57,467 nucleotides of DNA from an uncultured Mollicutes bacterium (GCA_900550145.1 URRF01000004.1:1-57467); one strand, 5' to 3'; counted from the first letter of the stretch, positions 14,902 to 24,290 are shown. Notes: generated by a model not told the origin, from the sequence alone. Numbers and translations are program-made.

Positions 14902-16646
14902 GTAATATAAAAGTCATGGATGAAATACTTGCTAATAAAATCGCAGCGGGAGAGGTAATTGAAAAATGTGTTTCAATAGTAAAAGAATTAGTAGAAAACA
15001 GTATAGATGCTAAAAGCAGTAATATAAGGGTTGATCTAATAAATAGTGGTGTTACTGAAATAAAAGTTACTGATGATGGAGTAGGTATGGATCATGATGA
15101 TGCTGTTTTAGCATTTCAAAGACATGCAACAAGCAAATTAAAAAGTGAAGATGATTTATTTAAAATCTCATCACTTGGATTTAGGGGTGAAGCACTTCCA
15201 TCTATCGCATCAGTAAGTGAGGTATCTTTAAAAACAAGTACGGGGGATAAAGGTACGTACATATTAATTAAAGGTGGGAAAATAATTACTAACGAAAGTT
15301 GTGAAGCAAGATGTGGAACTGAAATAATAGTTAGAAAACTTTTTTATAATACACCTGCACGTCTTAAACATTTAAGTAGTTTATACTCAGAACTAGCAAA
15401 TATTTCAGATTTTATAAATAAAATAGCACTTAGTTATCCTGATATTTCATTTATACTTACTAATGACGGGAAGACATTATTAAATACTAGTGGAAATGGC
15501 AATTTACTTAAAGTAATAAACAATATATATGGTATAGATATTACTAAAAAAATGATTGAGATAAATAATACTGATGGTGAATACAACATATATGGCTATA
15601 TAAGTATGCCAGAAGTTACTAAGAGTAGTAGAAATCATATGATTACAATAGTAAATGGTAGAGTAGTTAGAAACCAAGAAGTTAATAAAACGATAAATGA
15701 TAGTTATCATACATTTAAACCAGATGATAGATATCCAATAGTTGTACTTAAAATTGATGTTGATACTTCTTTGGTAGATGTTAATATACATCCAACAAAA
15801 CAAGATGTTAAGTTTGGAAAATTAGAAGAACTAAAAGAATTAATTAGTTCTACTATATCAGAAGAATTAAAGAAAATTAGATTAATTCCAAAAATAGAGA
15901 ATAAGGAATATGATATTCCTATTAATAATATAATGGTAAATACTATAAATAATTACGAAGATATAGATGAAAAAACAAATGAAAGTTATGAAGAAATTAC
16001 TCTTAATCTTGAAGTAAAAGAAGAAACTCCAATATATAAAGAAGTTATAAAAGAAGAAAAAGAAAAAGTACCAATGATGTATCCTGTTGGTCTTGTCAAA
16101 GGCACATATATAATATGTCAAAATGAACTTGGTATGTATATGATAGATCAACATGCTGCAAATGAAAGAATAAATTATGAATACTATTATTATGCTTTAA
16201 GCAATTTAACTGATTCAATTGATATGTTAATACCTATTAATATTGAACTACCATTTAATGAATATATAGTAGTAAAAGAAAATTTAAATATTCTTAGAGA
16301 TATGCATTTTGATATAGAAGAGTTTGGTGTTAATTCATTTATTATAAGAAGTCATCCTATTTGGTTACCAAATGGAAATGAAGAACTTGCTATAAGAAAG
16401 ATTATTGAGTTAATAATTTCCAAAGAAAAAAATTTTGATATATTAAAATTTAATGATAGGGTAGCTATGACTGTAAGTTGTAAAGCAAGTATTAAAGCAA
16501 ATGACAATATAAGTATTGATGAAATGCAAACACTTATAAATAAGCTTAGGAATTGTAAAAATCCTTATACTTGTCCCCATGGAAGACCTACAATTATATT
16601 TTATTCAAACTATGAATTAGAAAAATTATTTAAGAGAGCGATGTGA
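14898..16646 (+). CDS. mutL: DNA mismatch repair protein MutL
   Basis: 582 residues from the ATG at 14898 (the TTG at 14886 lies before the ribosome-binding site). GHKL ATPase motifs are in place: IAAGEVIEKC, KELVENSIDA, VTDDGVGM, HATSKL, GFRGEALPSI. The C-terminal domain keeps the endonuclease motif DQHAANERINYE near residue 416, plus SCKASIKAND and CPHGRPT near 558, so it should be a nicking MutL as in bacteria without MutH. The usual RPASV after GEV(V/I)E reads KCVSI here, a mild change. mutS is not in the window. The stop overlaps the start region of the next gene, so mutL, the unknown gene and miaA form an operon. Confidence 0.96.
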   Translation: MSNIKVMDEILANKIAAGEVIEKCVSIVKELVENSIDAKSSNIRVDLINSGVTEIKVTDDGVGMDHDDAVLAFQRHATSKLKSEDDLFKISSLGFRGEALPSIASVSEVSLKTSTGDKGTYILIKGGKIITNESCEARCGTEIIVRKLFYNTPARLKHLSSLYSELANISDFINKIALSYPDISFILTNDGKTLLNTSGNGNLLKVINNIYGIDITKKMIEINNTDGEYNIYGYISMPEVTKSSRNHMITIVNGRVVRNQEVNKTINDSYHTFKPDDRYPIVVLKIDVDTSLVDVNIHPTKQDVKFGKLEELKELISSTISEELKKIRLIPKIENKEYDIPINNIMVNTINNYEDIDEKTNESYEEITLNLEVKEETPIYKEVIKEEKEKVPMMYPVGLVKGTYIICQNELGMYMIDQHAANERINYEYYYYALSNLTDSIDMLIPINIELPFNEYIVVKENLNILRDMHFDIEEFGVNSFIIRSHPIWLPNGNEELAIRKIIELIISKEKNFDILKFNDRVAMTVSCKASIKANDNISIDEMQTLINKLRNCKNPYTCPHGRPTIIFYSNYELEKLFKRAM

Positions 16647-16651
16647 TATAT

Positions 16652-17164
16652 ATGTATAATATAATGGAAATAAAAAATATGATAAGCGCAAATGTTGATT
16701 TTGAAAATTTGCAGTATTTAGAAGATCAAAGATATATAGATAAATTATTAATGGAGATATTTGGAAAATCTATATATTCAAATAAACTTTTATATGAAAG
16801 GGCTTTTGTTGTTGTTGAAATAATTAAAAATGAAAAACAATACGAATTAGATATTGCATTTAATGAAAATAACGAATGTTTTTATGGATTATTAAGTTAT
16901 TTAAACAGAAATGGTTTTATAGATGAATCTGAAGTTATGGCAGAATTATATGTTTCTATGTCTGAATTTAAAGAATTATATGAATCTCAAAAAGAAATTG
17001 GATATTTCTATTTATTGGATGATGATTCAAAAAGAACTTATTATATCGGTACAAGGGGAATTACTGCACTTAACAATTTAATGGCTGAAAGAAATAAAGA
17101 AGGAAAAATAAAACAAAATTATAATAAATATAAAAACAAAGTAATAGGAATTAAAAATGCATAA
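16652..17164 (+). CDS. Unknown protein between mutL and miaA
   Basis: About 170 residues; I do not recognise the family. The ATG at 16652 is a tentative start; GTG at 16643 overlaps mutL and ATG at 16664 is another option. The protein is mostly helical and acidic, without membrane segment or signal. Motifs such as ELDIAFNENNECFYGLLSYL and DSKRTYYIGTRGITALNNLM suggest a small helical or winged-helix-like fold. It overlaps miaA by 8 bases, which points to coupled translation and steady co-expression with mutL and miaA. Confidence 0.6.
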   Translation: MYNIMEIKNMISANVDFENLQYLEDQRYIDKLLMEIFGKSIYSNKLLYERAFVVVEIIKNEKQYELDIAFNENNECFYGLLSYLNRNGFIDESEVMAELYVSMSEFKELYESQKEIGYFYLLDDDSKRTYYIGTRGITALNNLMAERNKEGKIKQNYNKYKNKVIGIKNA

Positions 17165-18035
17165 AATAATAGTAATAATTGGTCCAACTGGTATAGGAAA
17201 GACAAAACTTAGTCTATCACTAGCAAAAGAGTTTAATGCAGAGATATTAAATGCAGATGCTATGCAAATATATAAAGAAATGAATATAGGTACTGCAAAG
17301 ATAAAAGATACTTTAGGTATAAAGCATCATCTTTTAAGTATAAAAAGCGTAAATGATGAGTATTCTGTATGTGATTACCAAAAAGATGGCAGAAAAGTTT
17401 TAAAAGATTTACTAGATCAAGATAAAAATGTTGTAATAGTTGGAGGAACTGGTTTATATATTAAAGCGCTATTATATGATTATAGATTTGATTTAGAAGA
17501 AACGAAATCAAATTATGATCATTTAACTAATGAAGAAATAATGAAAGAAATAATGAAAAAAGATTCATCTTGCGATATACATATAAATAACAGAAAAAGA
17601 TTAATAAGATATTTACAAAAACTAGATAATAATATAAGTATAACTAATAATGAAAACAAATTACTATATGATAATGTTTATTTTATTGGTCTTACAACAA
17701 ATAGAGATGTATTATATAAAAGAATTAATGATAGAGTAGATGAAATGATTAATGATGGATTAATTGATGAAGTAGCGAATTTATATAACAAAGGTATAAA
17801 AACAAACCCAGTTAAAACGGCTATTGGATATAAAGAATTATATAAATATTTTAATAACGAAATATCATTAGAAACAGCAATAGAACTTATAAAAAGAAAT
17901 AGTAGAAGATATGCAAAAAGGCAATATACATGGATAAATAATAAGATGAATGTTAAATGGTTTAATGTTAATTTAAATAATTTTAAAGAAACAATAGAAG
18001 AGGTAATAAACTATATAAAAAATAATCAAAATTGA
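17157..18035 (+). CDS. miaA: tRNA dimethylallyltransferase MiaA
   Basis: 292 residues. Adds a dimethylallyl group to A37 of tRNAs reading UNN codons. P-loop IIGPTGIGKTKLSL sits at the N-terminus. Then come EILNADAMQIYKEMNIGTAK (the usual SxQ is AMQ here), GIKHHLL, VGGTGLYIKALL, and NRKRLIRYLQ followed by the C-terminal KTAIGYKELYKYF and RRYAKRQYTWI motifs. Length is near the family norm. TAGGA lies 8 bases before the ATG. It ends at a strong hairpin. Confidence 0.95.
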   Translation: MHKIIVIIGPTGIGKTKLSLSLAKEFNAEILNADAMQIYKEMNIGTAKIKDTLGIKHHLLSIKSVNDEYSVCDYQKDGRKVLKDLLDQDKNVVIVGGTGLYIKALLYDYRFDLEETKSNYDHLTNEEIMKEIMKKDSSCDIHINNRKRLIRYLQKLDNNISITNNENKLLYDNVYFIGLTTNRDVLYKRINDRVDEMINDGLIDEVANLYNKGIKTNPVKTAIGYKELYKYFNNEISLETAIELIKRNSRRYAKRQYTWINNKMNVKWFNVNLNNFKETIEEVINYIKNNQN

Positions 18036-18046
18036 TTATTTTTTTA
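18021..18046. terminator. Bidirectional terminator after miaA
   Basis: AATAATCA-AAAT-TGATTATT followed by TTTTT. It overlaps the ends of both miaA and the convergent transglutaminase-like gene. Confidence 0.75.
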
Positions 18047-18973
18047 ACTAACAAAATTATATATTTCCTTATCAAATAAATGATCATTTTCTTCCAAATC
18101 TTTATCTGCTTTCAATAGTTCATCATTATTCAATAAATAATAATCATATACAAGTAAATCCTGATTTAAATTATTTATAGGATCATCCCAAGTTAAATCA
18201 AGATGTAACCACTTATCATCAATTTTAACTAAATTCCATATATGAGAGTCATTAGATATTCTTACATTACTAATATTCATTTTATCCAATAATAATGCCA
18301 TAGCATCAGTATAACCATTACAAGTAGCAAGCCCATTAAAAAATACACCAATAGCAGTAGAAGAATCAGTAGGAATACTAGTTTTCTCATCGTTAACATT
18401 ATATTTAGTGTTATTTATTATATAATCATGAGCACTTTTAATATTTTCCTTCATATCATTACTTATTACAATTTTATTATATATATTATCTATTTCATTA
18501 TTAATTCTATTAATATCACTATCGCTATATACTCTATCAATAGAAAGAGTAATTTTTCCATTATTTGTATATGTAGTTTTTATACTCTTAAAAGAATTAT
18601 ATACACTAACAAAATTATTCATTTGAGATAATAAAATAGTATCATCATTCAAACTAAGAACATCTTTAATACAATTAGAATAATTCTTATCACAGAAAAA
18701 TGTAAAATTATTCATACCTGATGCTATTATTGTATAATAAATATTTATTATTTCATCTTTATTATTTACAATGAAATCATCAGTAACTCTAATAAAATCA
18801 GTATTTACATTTTTATCATACATATAATATTTGTTGTTAACAAGGGTAGAAGGAGTTCTATTATAAAGTTCTTTTATAGTACTAAAAACCTCATGTTTAC
18901 TTAAATACCCATACGAGAATGTACATAATCCAAACAAACTTAATACAACCACAAAAAATTTAAGTATTTTCAT
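18044..18973 (-). CDS. Secreted or membrane-anchored transglutaminase-like protein
   Basis: 309 residues from the ATG at 18973, which has AGGTGA before it. A hydrophobic N-terminal segment (KILKFFVVVLSLFGLCTFSY) is a signal peptide or anchor. The middle is helical/beta and unrecognised. The C-terminal third is a transglutaminase-like core with a visible triad: ATCNGYTDAMALLL (Cys ~217), NDSHIWNLVKIDDKW (His ~243) and HLDLTWDDP (Asp ~261). Such domains act as cysteine peptidases or amidases at the cell surface, often on wall peptides. The substrate is unknown. It is one of few minus-strand genes, with its own convergent terminator. Confidence 0.82.
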   Translation of the reverse strand: MKILKFFVVVLSLFGLCTFSYGYLSKHEVFSTIKELYNRTPSTLVNNKYYMYDKNVNTDFIRVTDDFIVNNKDEIINIYYTIIASGMNNFTFFCDKNYSNCIKDVLSLNDDTILLSQMNNFVSVYNSFKSIKTTYTNNGKITLSIDRVYSDSDINRINNEIDNIYNKIVISNDMKENIKSAHDYIINNTKYNVNDEKTSIPTDSSTAIGVFFNGLATCNGYTDAMALLLDKMNISNVRISNDSHIWNLVKIDDKWLHLDLTWDDPINNLNQDLLVYDYYLLNNDELLKADKDLEENDHLFDKEIYNFVS

Positions 18974-19005
18974 TTTTATCACCTAAAAATATTATACATT
19001 AAAAA

Positions 19006-19033
19006 TAAAAAAAAAGAAGTAATTTTTTACTTC
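19006..19033 (-). terminator. Terminator of rpsT
   Basis: On the minus strand GAAGTAA-AAAA-TTACTTC is followed by nine T. It overlaps the rpsT stop codon. Confidence 0.75.
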
Positions 19034-19269
19034 GAATTGACTTTTTTCATAAGACGTGATTTTTTTCTAGCAGCAGTATTCTTTGTAATAACACCTTTAC
19101 TAGCAGCTTTGTCAATTTTCTTAACTGCATCATTTAATAAACTTTTATTTTCAACATCTTTAACAGCTTTTTTAACAGCAGTTCTCATACTTCCTCTTGT
19201 AGGAATGTTTTCAGTAGATTGTCTTTTAATAACATTAACACGCTTCTTTGCACTCTTTATATTTGGCAT
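19027..19269 (-). CDS. rpsT: 30S ribosomal protein S20
   Basis: 80 residues, starting at the ATG at 19269 with GGAGGTGAAAAT just before it; reading further upstream would add a non-conserved leader. The sequence is typical S20: MPNIKSAKKRVNVIKRQ, RGSMRTAVKKAVKDVENK, IDKAASKGVITKNTAARKKSRLMKKV. It binds 16S rRNA in the body of the small subunit. It is a single-gene unit on the minus strand, as is common for rpsT. Confidence 0.97.
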   Translation of the reverse strand: MPNIKSAKKRVNVIKRQSTENIPTRGSMRTAVKKAVKDVENKSLLNDAVKKIDKAASKGVITKNTAARKKSRLMKKVNSK

Positions 19270-19459
19270 ATTTTCACCTCCGTCATTTAAACAAAATAAT
19301 TTTAACAAATATATTATAAAAAATCAATACGTTTGCTAAACAATATGTCAAGTTTATTAATAATTATGAGTAATTTATTAAAATTTAAGAATAATAAACT
19401 TATTTACTTGTCTACAAAGAAAAATAATAAGTTACAACGTTGTTTCTTTAAATTTTTTC

Positions 19460-19468
19460 TGATATACT
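19460..19468 (+). promoter_or_regulatory. Extended -10 promoter of deoD
   Basis: TGATATACT lies 16 bases before the deoD ATG, with GGGTGATG as the ribosome-binding site. The ~150 bases between rpsT and this box show no other feature that I can support. Confidence 0.55.
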
Positions 19469-19484
19469 TAAAGTGGGTGATGAT

Positions 19485-20183
19485 ATGAGTACAGTACATA
19501 TTAATGCAAAAAAAGAAGATATAGCAAAAATTGTTATAATGCCTGGAGATCCTTTAAGAGCAAAATTTATTGCAGAAACATATTTAAATAATTATACCTT
19601 AGTAAGCAGTACAAGAAATATTTTTGCGTATACTGGGTACTATAAAAATAAAAGAGTTACGGTCATGGCAAGTGGTATGGGTAATGCAAGCATTGGAATA
19701 TATTCACACGAATTATTTAATGAGTATGATGTAGATTTTATAATAAGGATTGGTACATGCGGAAGTTACAAAAAAGAAATAAAATTATATGATATTATAC
19801 TAGTTGATAATTCATATAGTAATACATCTTATGGTATAAATATGGGATATAATGAGCCATCTATACCATCTAATTCATTTTTAAATGGAATAATAGAGGA
19901 AACTGCAAAAAACAAGGGAATAAATATAATAAAGGGCAATATTCATAATACAGATACATTTTATAATAATGGATATGAAGAATATCTTAAGTATAATTGT
20001 CTGGGAGTTGAAATGGAAACATTTGCTTTATTTACAAATGCTAAAATTTTAAACAAAAAAGCAGCAACTATTCTTACGGTATCGGATAATTTGATAACAA
20101 AAGAAGAAATAACAAGTATTGAAAGAGAAAAAAGCACGAAAATAATGATAGAACTTGCCCTAGATTCCATCTTAAATTTATAA
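19485..20183 (+). CDS. deoD: Purine nucleoside phosphorylase, DeoD type
   Basis: 232 residues from the ATG at 19485; the GTG at 19473 lies inside the ribosome-binding region. It splits purine (deoxy)ribonucleosides with phosphate. Family marks: STVHINAKKEDIAKIVIMPG, GDPLRAKFIAETYL, VMASGMGNASIGIYSHEL, IRIGTCGSY, and near the end LGVEMETFALF and TVSDNL, the DeoD purine site with its conserved Asp. The usual GHGMG reads ASGMG here, still compatible with phosphate binding. It stands alone with its own promoter, in a salvage role. Confidence 0.95.
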   Translation: MSTVHINAKKEDIAKIVIMPGDPLRAKFIAETYLNNYTLVSSTRNIFAYTGYYKNKRVTVMASGMGNASIGIYSHELFNEYDVDFIIRIGTCGSYKKEIKLYDIILVDNSYSNTSYGINMGYNEPSIPSNSFLNGIIEETAKNKGINIIKGNIHNTDTFYNNGYEEYLKYNCLGVEMETFALFTNAKILNKKAATILTVSDNLITKEEITSIEREKSTKIMIELALDSILNL

Positions 20184-20225
20184 AATGTGCTTTTTTTCAT
20201 ATAATAATAAAATGAGGAGGTAACT

Positions 20226-21491
20226 ATGGATTACGAAAAAATAGATATGGGTTCTTACAATTTACATTTTATTAATACAGATAAATTTAAAACAAATACA
20301 ATATCAGTAAATTTTAGAGAAAAAGTAAAAAAAGAAGAAATAACAATTAGAAAAGTACTATTTCAAACATTATATTATACAACCAAAAAATATAATACTA
20401 ATCGTTTATTTCAATTAAAATTAGAAGATTTATATTCAATGAGTATAGGTCATTCAAATTTAAAATTTGGAAATCTAATAAACAGTTATATTGATATTAA
20501 ATTTTTAAATGAAAAATACACAGATGATAAATTTATTTTTGAATGCATTGATTTTTTATTTGAAATATTATTTAATCCAAATGTAGAAAACGAAAAATTT
20601 GATTCAAAATCTCTAAATTTTATAAAAGAAAAAATTGGCTTATCAATCGATTCAAAAAAAGAAAACCCAGAAATATATGCATTAAATAAATCACTTGAAA
20701 CACTTGAAAATGACCCAATATCATATAGTTTATGGGGATATAAAGAAGATCTAGAAAAAATAAATGAAAAAAGCTTATATGAATATTATAAAAAGATTTT
20801 AAAAACTAACAAAATAGATATATTTATAATTGGAACTTTTGATAAAGAAAAAATAAAAAATTATTTTAGTGAAAAATTTATTGTTAATACTATAAAAATG
20901 GATAAAACTAATCCATATGTTATCTATGATAAATGTGATAAAGTAAAAGAAATAACTAATAATATACCAAATTTAAAACAATCTAAATTGTCAATAGTAT
21001 GCAAAATATTAGATTTAACGGAATTTGAAAGAAGATATGTACTTCCAATATATGCATCTATATTAGGTGGAAGTTCCAATTCAAGATTATTTTTAGATGT
21101 TAGAGAAAAAAAATCTTTAGCATACTCCATACAAACTTTAACAAAAGGTCCAAATTCAATATTAATAATATCTGCAGGAATAAGTGCAAATAAATATAAT
21201 GAAGTAATAAAAATAATAAATAATGATATTAAAGGCATGAAAAAAGGAATAACTGATGATGAAATAAATAGTGTAAGAAATGAACTAATCTCATCAATAG
21301 AAACGCTTTTAGATAGTCCAAGTGGAATAATTAATTATTATTTTGGAATTGAAGTTTTTAATTCAGAAACTATTGATAAAAAAATAGAAAATTATAACAA
21401 AGTTACAAAAAAAGATATACAAAATTTTGCAAACAAAGTAAAAATGTCTGTTATATACTTGTTAGAAGGAAGTGTTTATGAAGAAAAATAA
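20226..21491 (+). CDS. yfmF: M16-family YfmF-like protein, non-catalytic partner
   Basis: 421 residues with the two-half M16 fold. The zinc motif HxxEH is absent, as expected for the inactive partner of a pair. Marks include LEDLYSMSIGHSNLKFGN, IYASILGGSSNSRLFLDVREKKSLAYSI (the C-terminal M16 Arg/Tyr motif) and GITDDEINSVRNELISS. In Bacillus the YfmF/YfmH (YmfF/YmfH) pair has been linked to processing and EF-P modification; EF-P is not in this window. GAGGAGG lies before the ATG. Its end overlaps yfmH by 14 bases, so the two subunits are translationally coupled. Confidence 0.88.
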   Translation: MDYEKIDMGSYNLHFINTDKFKTNTISVNFREKVKKEEITIRKVLFQTLYYTTKKYNTNRLFQLKLEDLYSMSIGHSNLKFGNLINSYIDIKFLNEKYTDDKFIFECIDFLFEILFNPNVENEKFDSKSLNFIKEKIGLSIDSKKENPEIYALNKSLETLENDPISYSLWGYKEDLEKINEKSLYEYYKKILKTNKIDIFIIGTFDKEKIKNYFSEKFIVNTIKMDKTNPYVIYDKCDKVKEITNNIPNLKQSKLSIVCKILDLTEFERRYVLPIYASILGGSSNSRLFLDVREKKSLAYSIQTLTKGPNSILIISAGISANKYNEVIKIINNDIKGMKKGITDDEINSVRNELISSIETLLDSPSGIINYYFGIEVFNSETIDKKIENYNKVTKKDIQNFANKVKMSVIYLLEGSVYEEK

Positions 21492-22743
21492 TATTAAATT
21501 TTTTAATGAAACTTTATATGAAGAGACATTAGAAAATGGAATGAAAGTATATATAATTCCAAATGATAATGTCTTAGATACTTTTGTAACTTTTACTGCA
21601 AAATATGGTGGTTGTAATTATGAATTCAAATATAATAATAAATTTGTAAAATTACCTAATGGAGTAGCACATTTTCTAGAACATAAGATGTTTGAACAAA
21701 AAAATAGAGTAGAACCATTTACATTTTTTGGAAGAACAGGCACATACTCTAATGCTGCAACAAACTATCACAATACATATTATATTTTTGCAGGTAATAA
21801 TAATTTTAAAGAAAATTTAAATTATTTATTGGATTTCGTACAAGATCCATATTTTACTGATGAAAATGTAGAAAAAGAAAAAGGAATTATTGCACAAGAA
21901 ATAAAAATGTATGATGATATACCAGATAGAATTATATATGAAAAGAATATTTATAATTTATTTAATAATAATCCAATAAGATATAGTATAGGCGGTAGTG
22001 TAGAAGATATAACAAAAATAACAAAGGAAGATTTAAAAAAAGCATATGATGTATTTTATCAACCGTCTAATATGTTTATTACTATAACTGGTAAAGTTAA
22101 TCCTAATGAAGCTATTGAAATAATAAAGGAAAATCAAAAAAATAAAAAGTTTAAAAAAACAAAAATAGAAATAAAAAATATAGAAGAAAAAGATAAAGTG
22201 TATAAAGAAGAAGAAATAATTAATATGAATATTAATACACCTTATATAAGCTATGGCATAAAAATTCCAACAAAGAAATTAGAAAATATAGAAAAAAAGA
22301 AAAGAAATATGTATTTATCGACTATATTTAATATATTATTTGAAGAAACTTCATTACTTTATGAAGAATTAAAAGAAAATAAGTTAATTGAAACACCAAT
22401 TGATATAGAATCTCTTGATACTAATTCTCATGAAGCATTTATATTAATATTTAAATCAAATAATTATAAAGAGGTAATAAAGAGAATTGATAAAAAACTT
22501 AAAGATATTAAAATTGAAGAATGTGATTTAAAAAGAAAGAAAAAATCATATATTAGTAACTTAATATACATGTTTGATGATATATCAGAAACTAATAGAA
22601 TGATAGTTAATAATAACGTTCTTTATAATGATAATTATACAAATATTTACGATTTAATTGAAGATATGAATATCGATGAATTAAATGAAATAATAAAAAA
22701 TTTAGATTTAACAAATAAAAGTATATGTATTATTAAAAATTAA
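21478..22743 (+). CDS. yfmH: M16-family zinc peptidase YfmH
   Basis: 421 residues from the ATG at 21478, with AAGGAAGTG before it. Catalytic motif HFLEHKMFE (inverted zinc motif HxxEH) is followed ~75 residues later by EKGIIAQEIKMYDD, supplying the third zinc ligand (Glu). NAATNYHNTYY and FYQPSNMFITITGKV are typical of the YfmH branch. The second half is lysine-rich and less conserved. It is expected to act as a heterodimer with the upstream YfmF-like protein in the cytoplasm. It ends the operon; a tRNA promoter follows. Confidence 0.92.
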   Translation: MKKNNIKFFNETLYEETLENGMKVYIIPNDNVLDTFVTFTAKYGGCNYEFKYNNKFVKLPNGVAHFLEHKMFEQKNRVEPFTFFGRTGTYSNAATNYHNTYYIFAGNNNFKENLNYLLDFVQDPYFTDENVEKEKGIIAQEIKMYDDIPDRIIYEKNIYNLFNNNPIRYSIGGSVEDITKITKEDLKKAYDVFYQPSNMFITITGKVNPNEAIEIIKENQKNKKFKKTKIEIKNIEEKDKVYKEEEIINMNINTPYISYGIKIPTKKLENIEKKKRNMYLSTIFNILFEETSLLYEELKENKLIETPIDIESLDTNSHEAFILIFKSNNYKEVIKRIDKKLKDIKIEECDLKRKKKSYISNLIYMFDDISETNRMIVNNNVLYNDNYTNIYDLIEDMNIDELNEIIKNLDLTNKSICIIKN

Positions 22744-22748
22744 AATAA

Positions 22749-22777
22749 TTGATTATAGCATTTTAATGTGTTATAAT
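22749..22777 (+). promoter_or_regulatory. Promoter of tRNA-Arg
   Basis: TTGATT, 17 bases, TATAAT, with a TG extension (TGTTATAAT). The -10 ends 8 bases before the tRNA, so the transcript begins almost at the mature 5' end. This is the clearest full promoter in the window. Confidence 0.8.
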
Positions 22778-22785
22778 TTTTTTGT

Positions 22786-22862
<77 letters not shown>

Positions 22863-22875
22863 TATAAATAAAAAA

Positions 22876-22930
22876 CTTAATTTATAAATTAAGAGTTGGC
22901 ACTCAATCTTTGAGATTAAGTGCTCTTTTT
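22876..22930 (+). terminator. Tandem hairpins ending the tRNA-Arg transcript, attenuator-like
   Basis: First a palindrome CTTAATTTA/TAAATTAAG (22876-22893). Then GCACTCAATC-TTTGA-GATTAAGTGC (one mismatch) at 22899-22923, followed by TCTTTTT. ACTTAAT (22875-22881) can also pair with ATTAAGT (22915-22921), which would break the second stem. The region sits between the tRNA and a transporter gene, so it may terminate or regulate read-through. Confidence 0.6.
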
Positions 22931-22960
22931 AAAACTTATATATTTAAAAAAGAGGTAATT

Positions 22961-23581
22961 ATGAAAAATATAAATTATTTAATCAAAGGAATATATGCAG
23001 GAGTTATGATTGGAATAGGTGGTATTGCTTATTTATCAATTACCAATAAAATAATTGGAGCATTTATTTTTTCAATTGGTTTAATTTCAATATGTATTTA
23101 TAATATGAATTTGTATACAGGAAAAATTGGACATATATTAAACAATAAACCATCATATATTTTTGAATTACTATTTACTTTAATAGGTAATTTTATTGGG
23201 GCATTTTTAGTTGGAAATTTAATTAATTTAACTAGATTTAATAATCTAAGTAATGTCGCAAAAGAAATTTCTATAATTAAATTAAATGATAGCGAATTAA
23301 GTATATTTATTTTATCTGTATTTTGTGGAATATTAATGTATATAGCAGTAAATACATTTAAAAAATATGAAAAAGGTATTGAAAAAATAATTTGTATATT
23401 TATATGTGTAATTTGCTTTATTTTATGTGGCTTTGAACATTGCATTGCAAATATATTTTATTTTAGTATAGCAAATATATGGAATATAAATACTATATAC
23501 TATTTACTTTTAATGATTTTAGGAAATTCAATTGGTTCAATACTCATGTCACTATATAATAATAATTTTATGAATAAATAG
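22961..23581 (+). CDS. Formate/nitrite transporter family membrane protein
   Basis: 206 residues from the ATG at 22961, with AGAGGTAATT before it. Six membrane segments are visible. The FNT signature GFEHCIANIFYF lies near residue 160, and the N-terminal part has YNMNLYTGKIGHILNNK, matching the family's conserved loop. FNT channels form pentamers and pass small anions such as formate, nitrite, hydrosulfide or lactate; the substrate cannot be told here. It is shorter than FocA (about 280) because both ends and loops are trimmed. A formate-linked pathway partner is not adjacent. The HD hydrolase gene follows after 8 bases. Confidence 0.85.
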   Translation: MKNINYLIKGIYAGVMIGIGGIAYLSITNKIIGAFIFSIGLISICIYNMNLYTGKIGHILNNKPSYIFELLFTLIGNFIGAFLVGNLINLTRFNNLSNVAKEISIIKLNDSELSIFILSVFCGILMYIAVNTFKKYEKGIEKIICIFICVICFILCGFEHCIANIFYFSIANIWNINTIYYLLLMILGNSIGSILMSLYNNNFMNK

Positions 23582-23589
23582 GAGGAATT

Positions 23590-24171
23590 ATGGATAAAAT
23601 AAAAGAATTCGAAACAGAAATTGGATATATAAAAGAAGACAGAATAAAAAAAGATGCTTGTTATTTAATAGAAAAATTACCAGAATATTTTTTTAATGTT
23701 CCTGCATCTAGTAGTGGTAAATATCATCCAATTTATGCATCAAAAGAAAAGGGTTTATTAAAACATACAAAAGCAGCAGTTAGAATAGCACATGAACTTT
23801 TAGAAAATCCAATCATAGGAAATTGTTATAGTGCAACTGAAAAAGATATAATTATATTTGGCTTAATAATTCATGATGGATTTAAAATGGGTGAAAAAAA
23901 GCAAATCCATACTATAGCCGAACATCCACTTATATCTATGGAATTTGTTGAAAAAAACAAAAATAATCTTTCGTTGAATGATCACGAATTAGATTTTCTA
24001 GAAAGAGTAATCGCATCACATATGGGCATTTGGAATAAAAATTATCAAGGTAAAGAAATTTTACCAATACCAGAAACTAAAGAAGAAATTTTGGTACATA
24101 TTTGTGACTATTTAGCAAGTAGAAAATGCGTCTCATTTGAATTCGATGAACAAAATAATATTAAAAATTAG
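23590..24171 (+). CDS. HD-domain hydrolase
   Basis: 193 residues. HD metal ligands are visible in order: LLKHTKAAVRIAHELL (first His), GLIIHDGFKMG (HD pair), IAEHPLISM and VIASHMGIW (further His), and HICDYLASR (final Asp). The spacing resembles the HD module of nucleotide- or RNA-linked phosphohydrolases (YhaM-like), but no OB or other domain is present, so the substrate is unknown. AGGAGGAATT precedes the ATG. It is probably co-transcribed with the FNT transporter and ends at a strong terminator. Confidence 0.8.
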   Translation: MDKIKEFETEIGYIKEDRIKKDACYLIEKLPEYFFNVPASSSGKYHPIYASKEKGLLKHTKAAVRIAHELLENPIIGNCYSATEKDIIIFGLIIHDGFKMGEKKQIHTIAEHPLISMEFVEKNKNNLSLNDHELDFLERVIASHMGIWNKNYQGKEILPIPETKEEILVHICDYLASRKCVSFEFDEQNNIKN

Positions 24172-24178
24172 ATACAAT

Positions 24179-24206
24179 AAAAGTATGTATAGTCATACTT
24201 TTTTAG
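24179..24206 (+). terminator. Intrinsic terminator after the HD hydrolase gene
   Basis: AAAAGTATG-TATAGT-CATACTTTT followed by TTTT. Confidence 0.8.
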
Positions 24207-24253
24207 TAGTGTTAATTTTTTTATTAAAAAATCTATAAAAATAAACAATTATG

Positions 24254-24262
24254 TGTTAAAAT
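24254..24262 (+). promoter_or_regulatory. Extended -10 promoter of the small-ORF operon
   Basis: TGTTAAAAT lies 29 bases before the small gene at 24291; AGGTGG (24280-24285) is its ribosome-binding site. Confidence 0.55.
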
Positions 24263-24290
24263 ATACTATGTATTATAGTAGGTGGATAGT

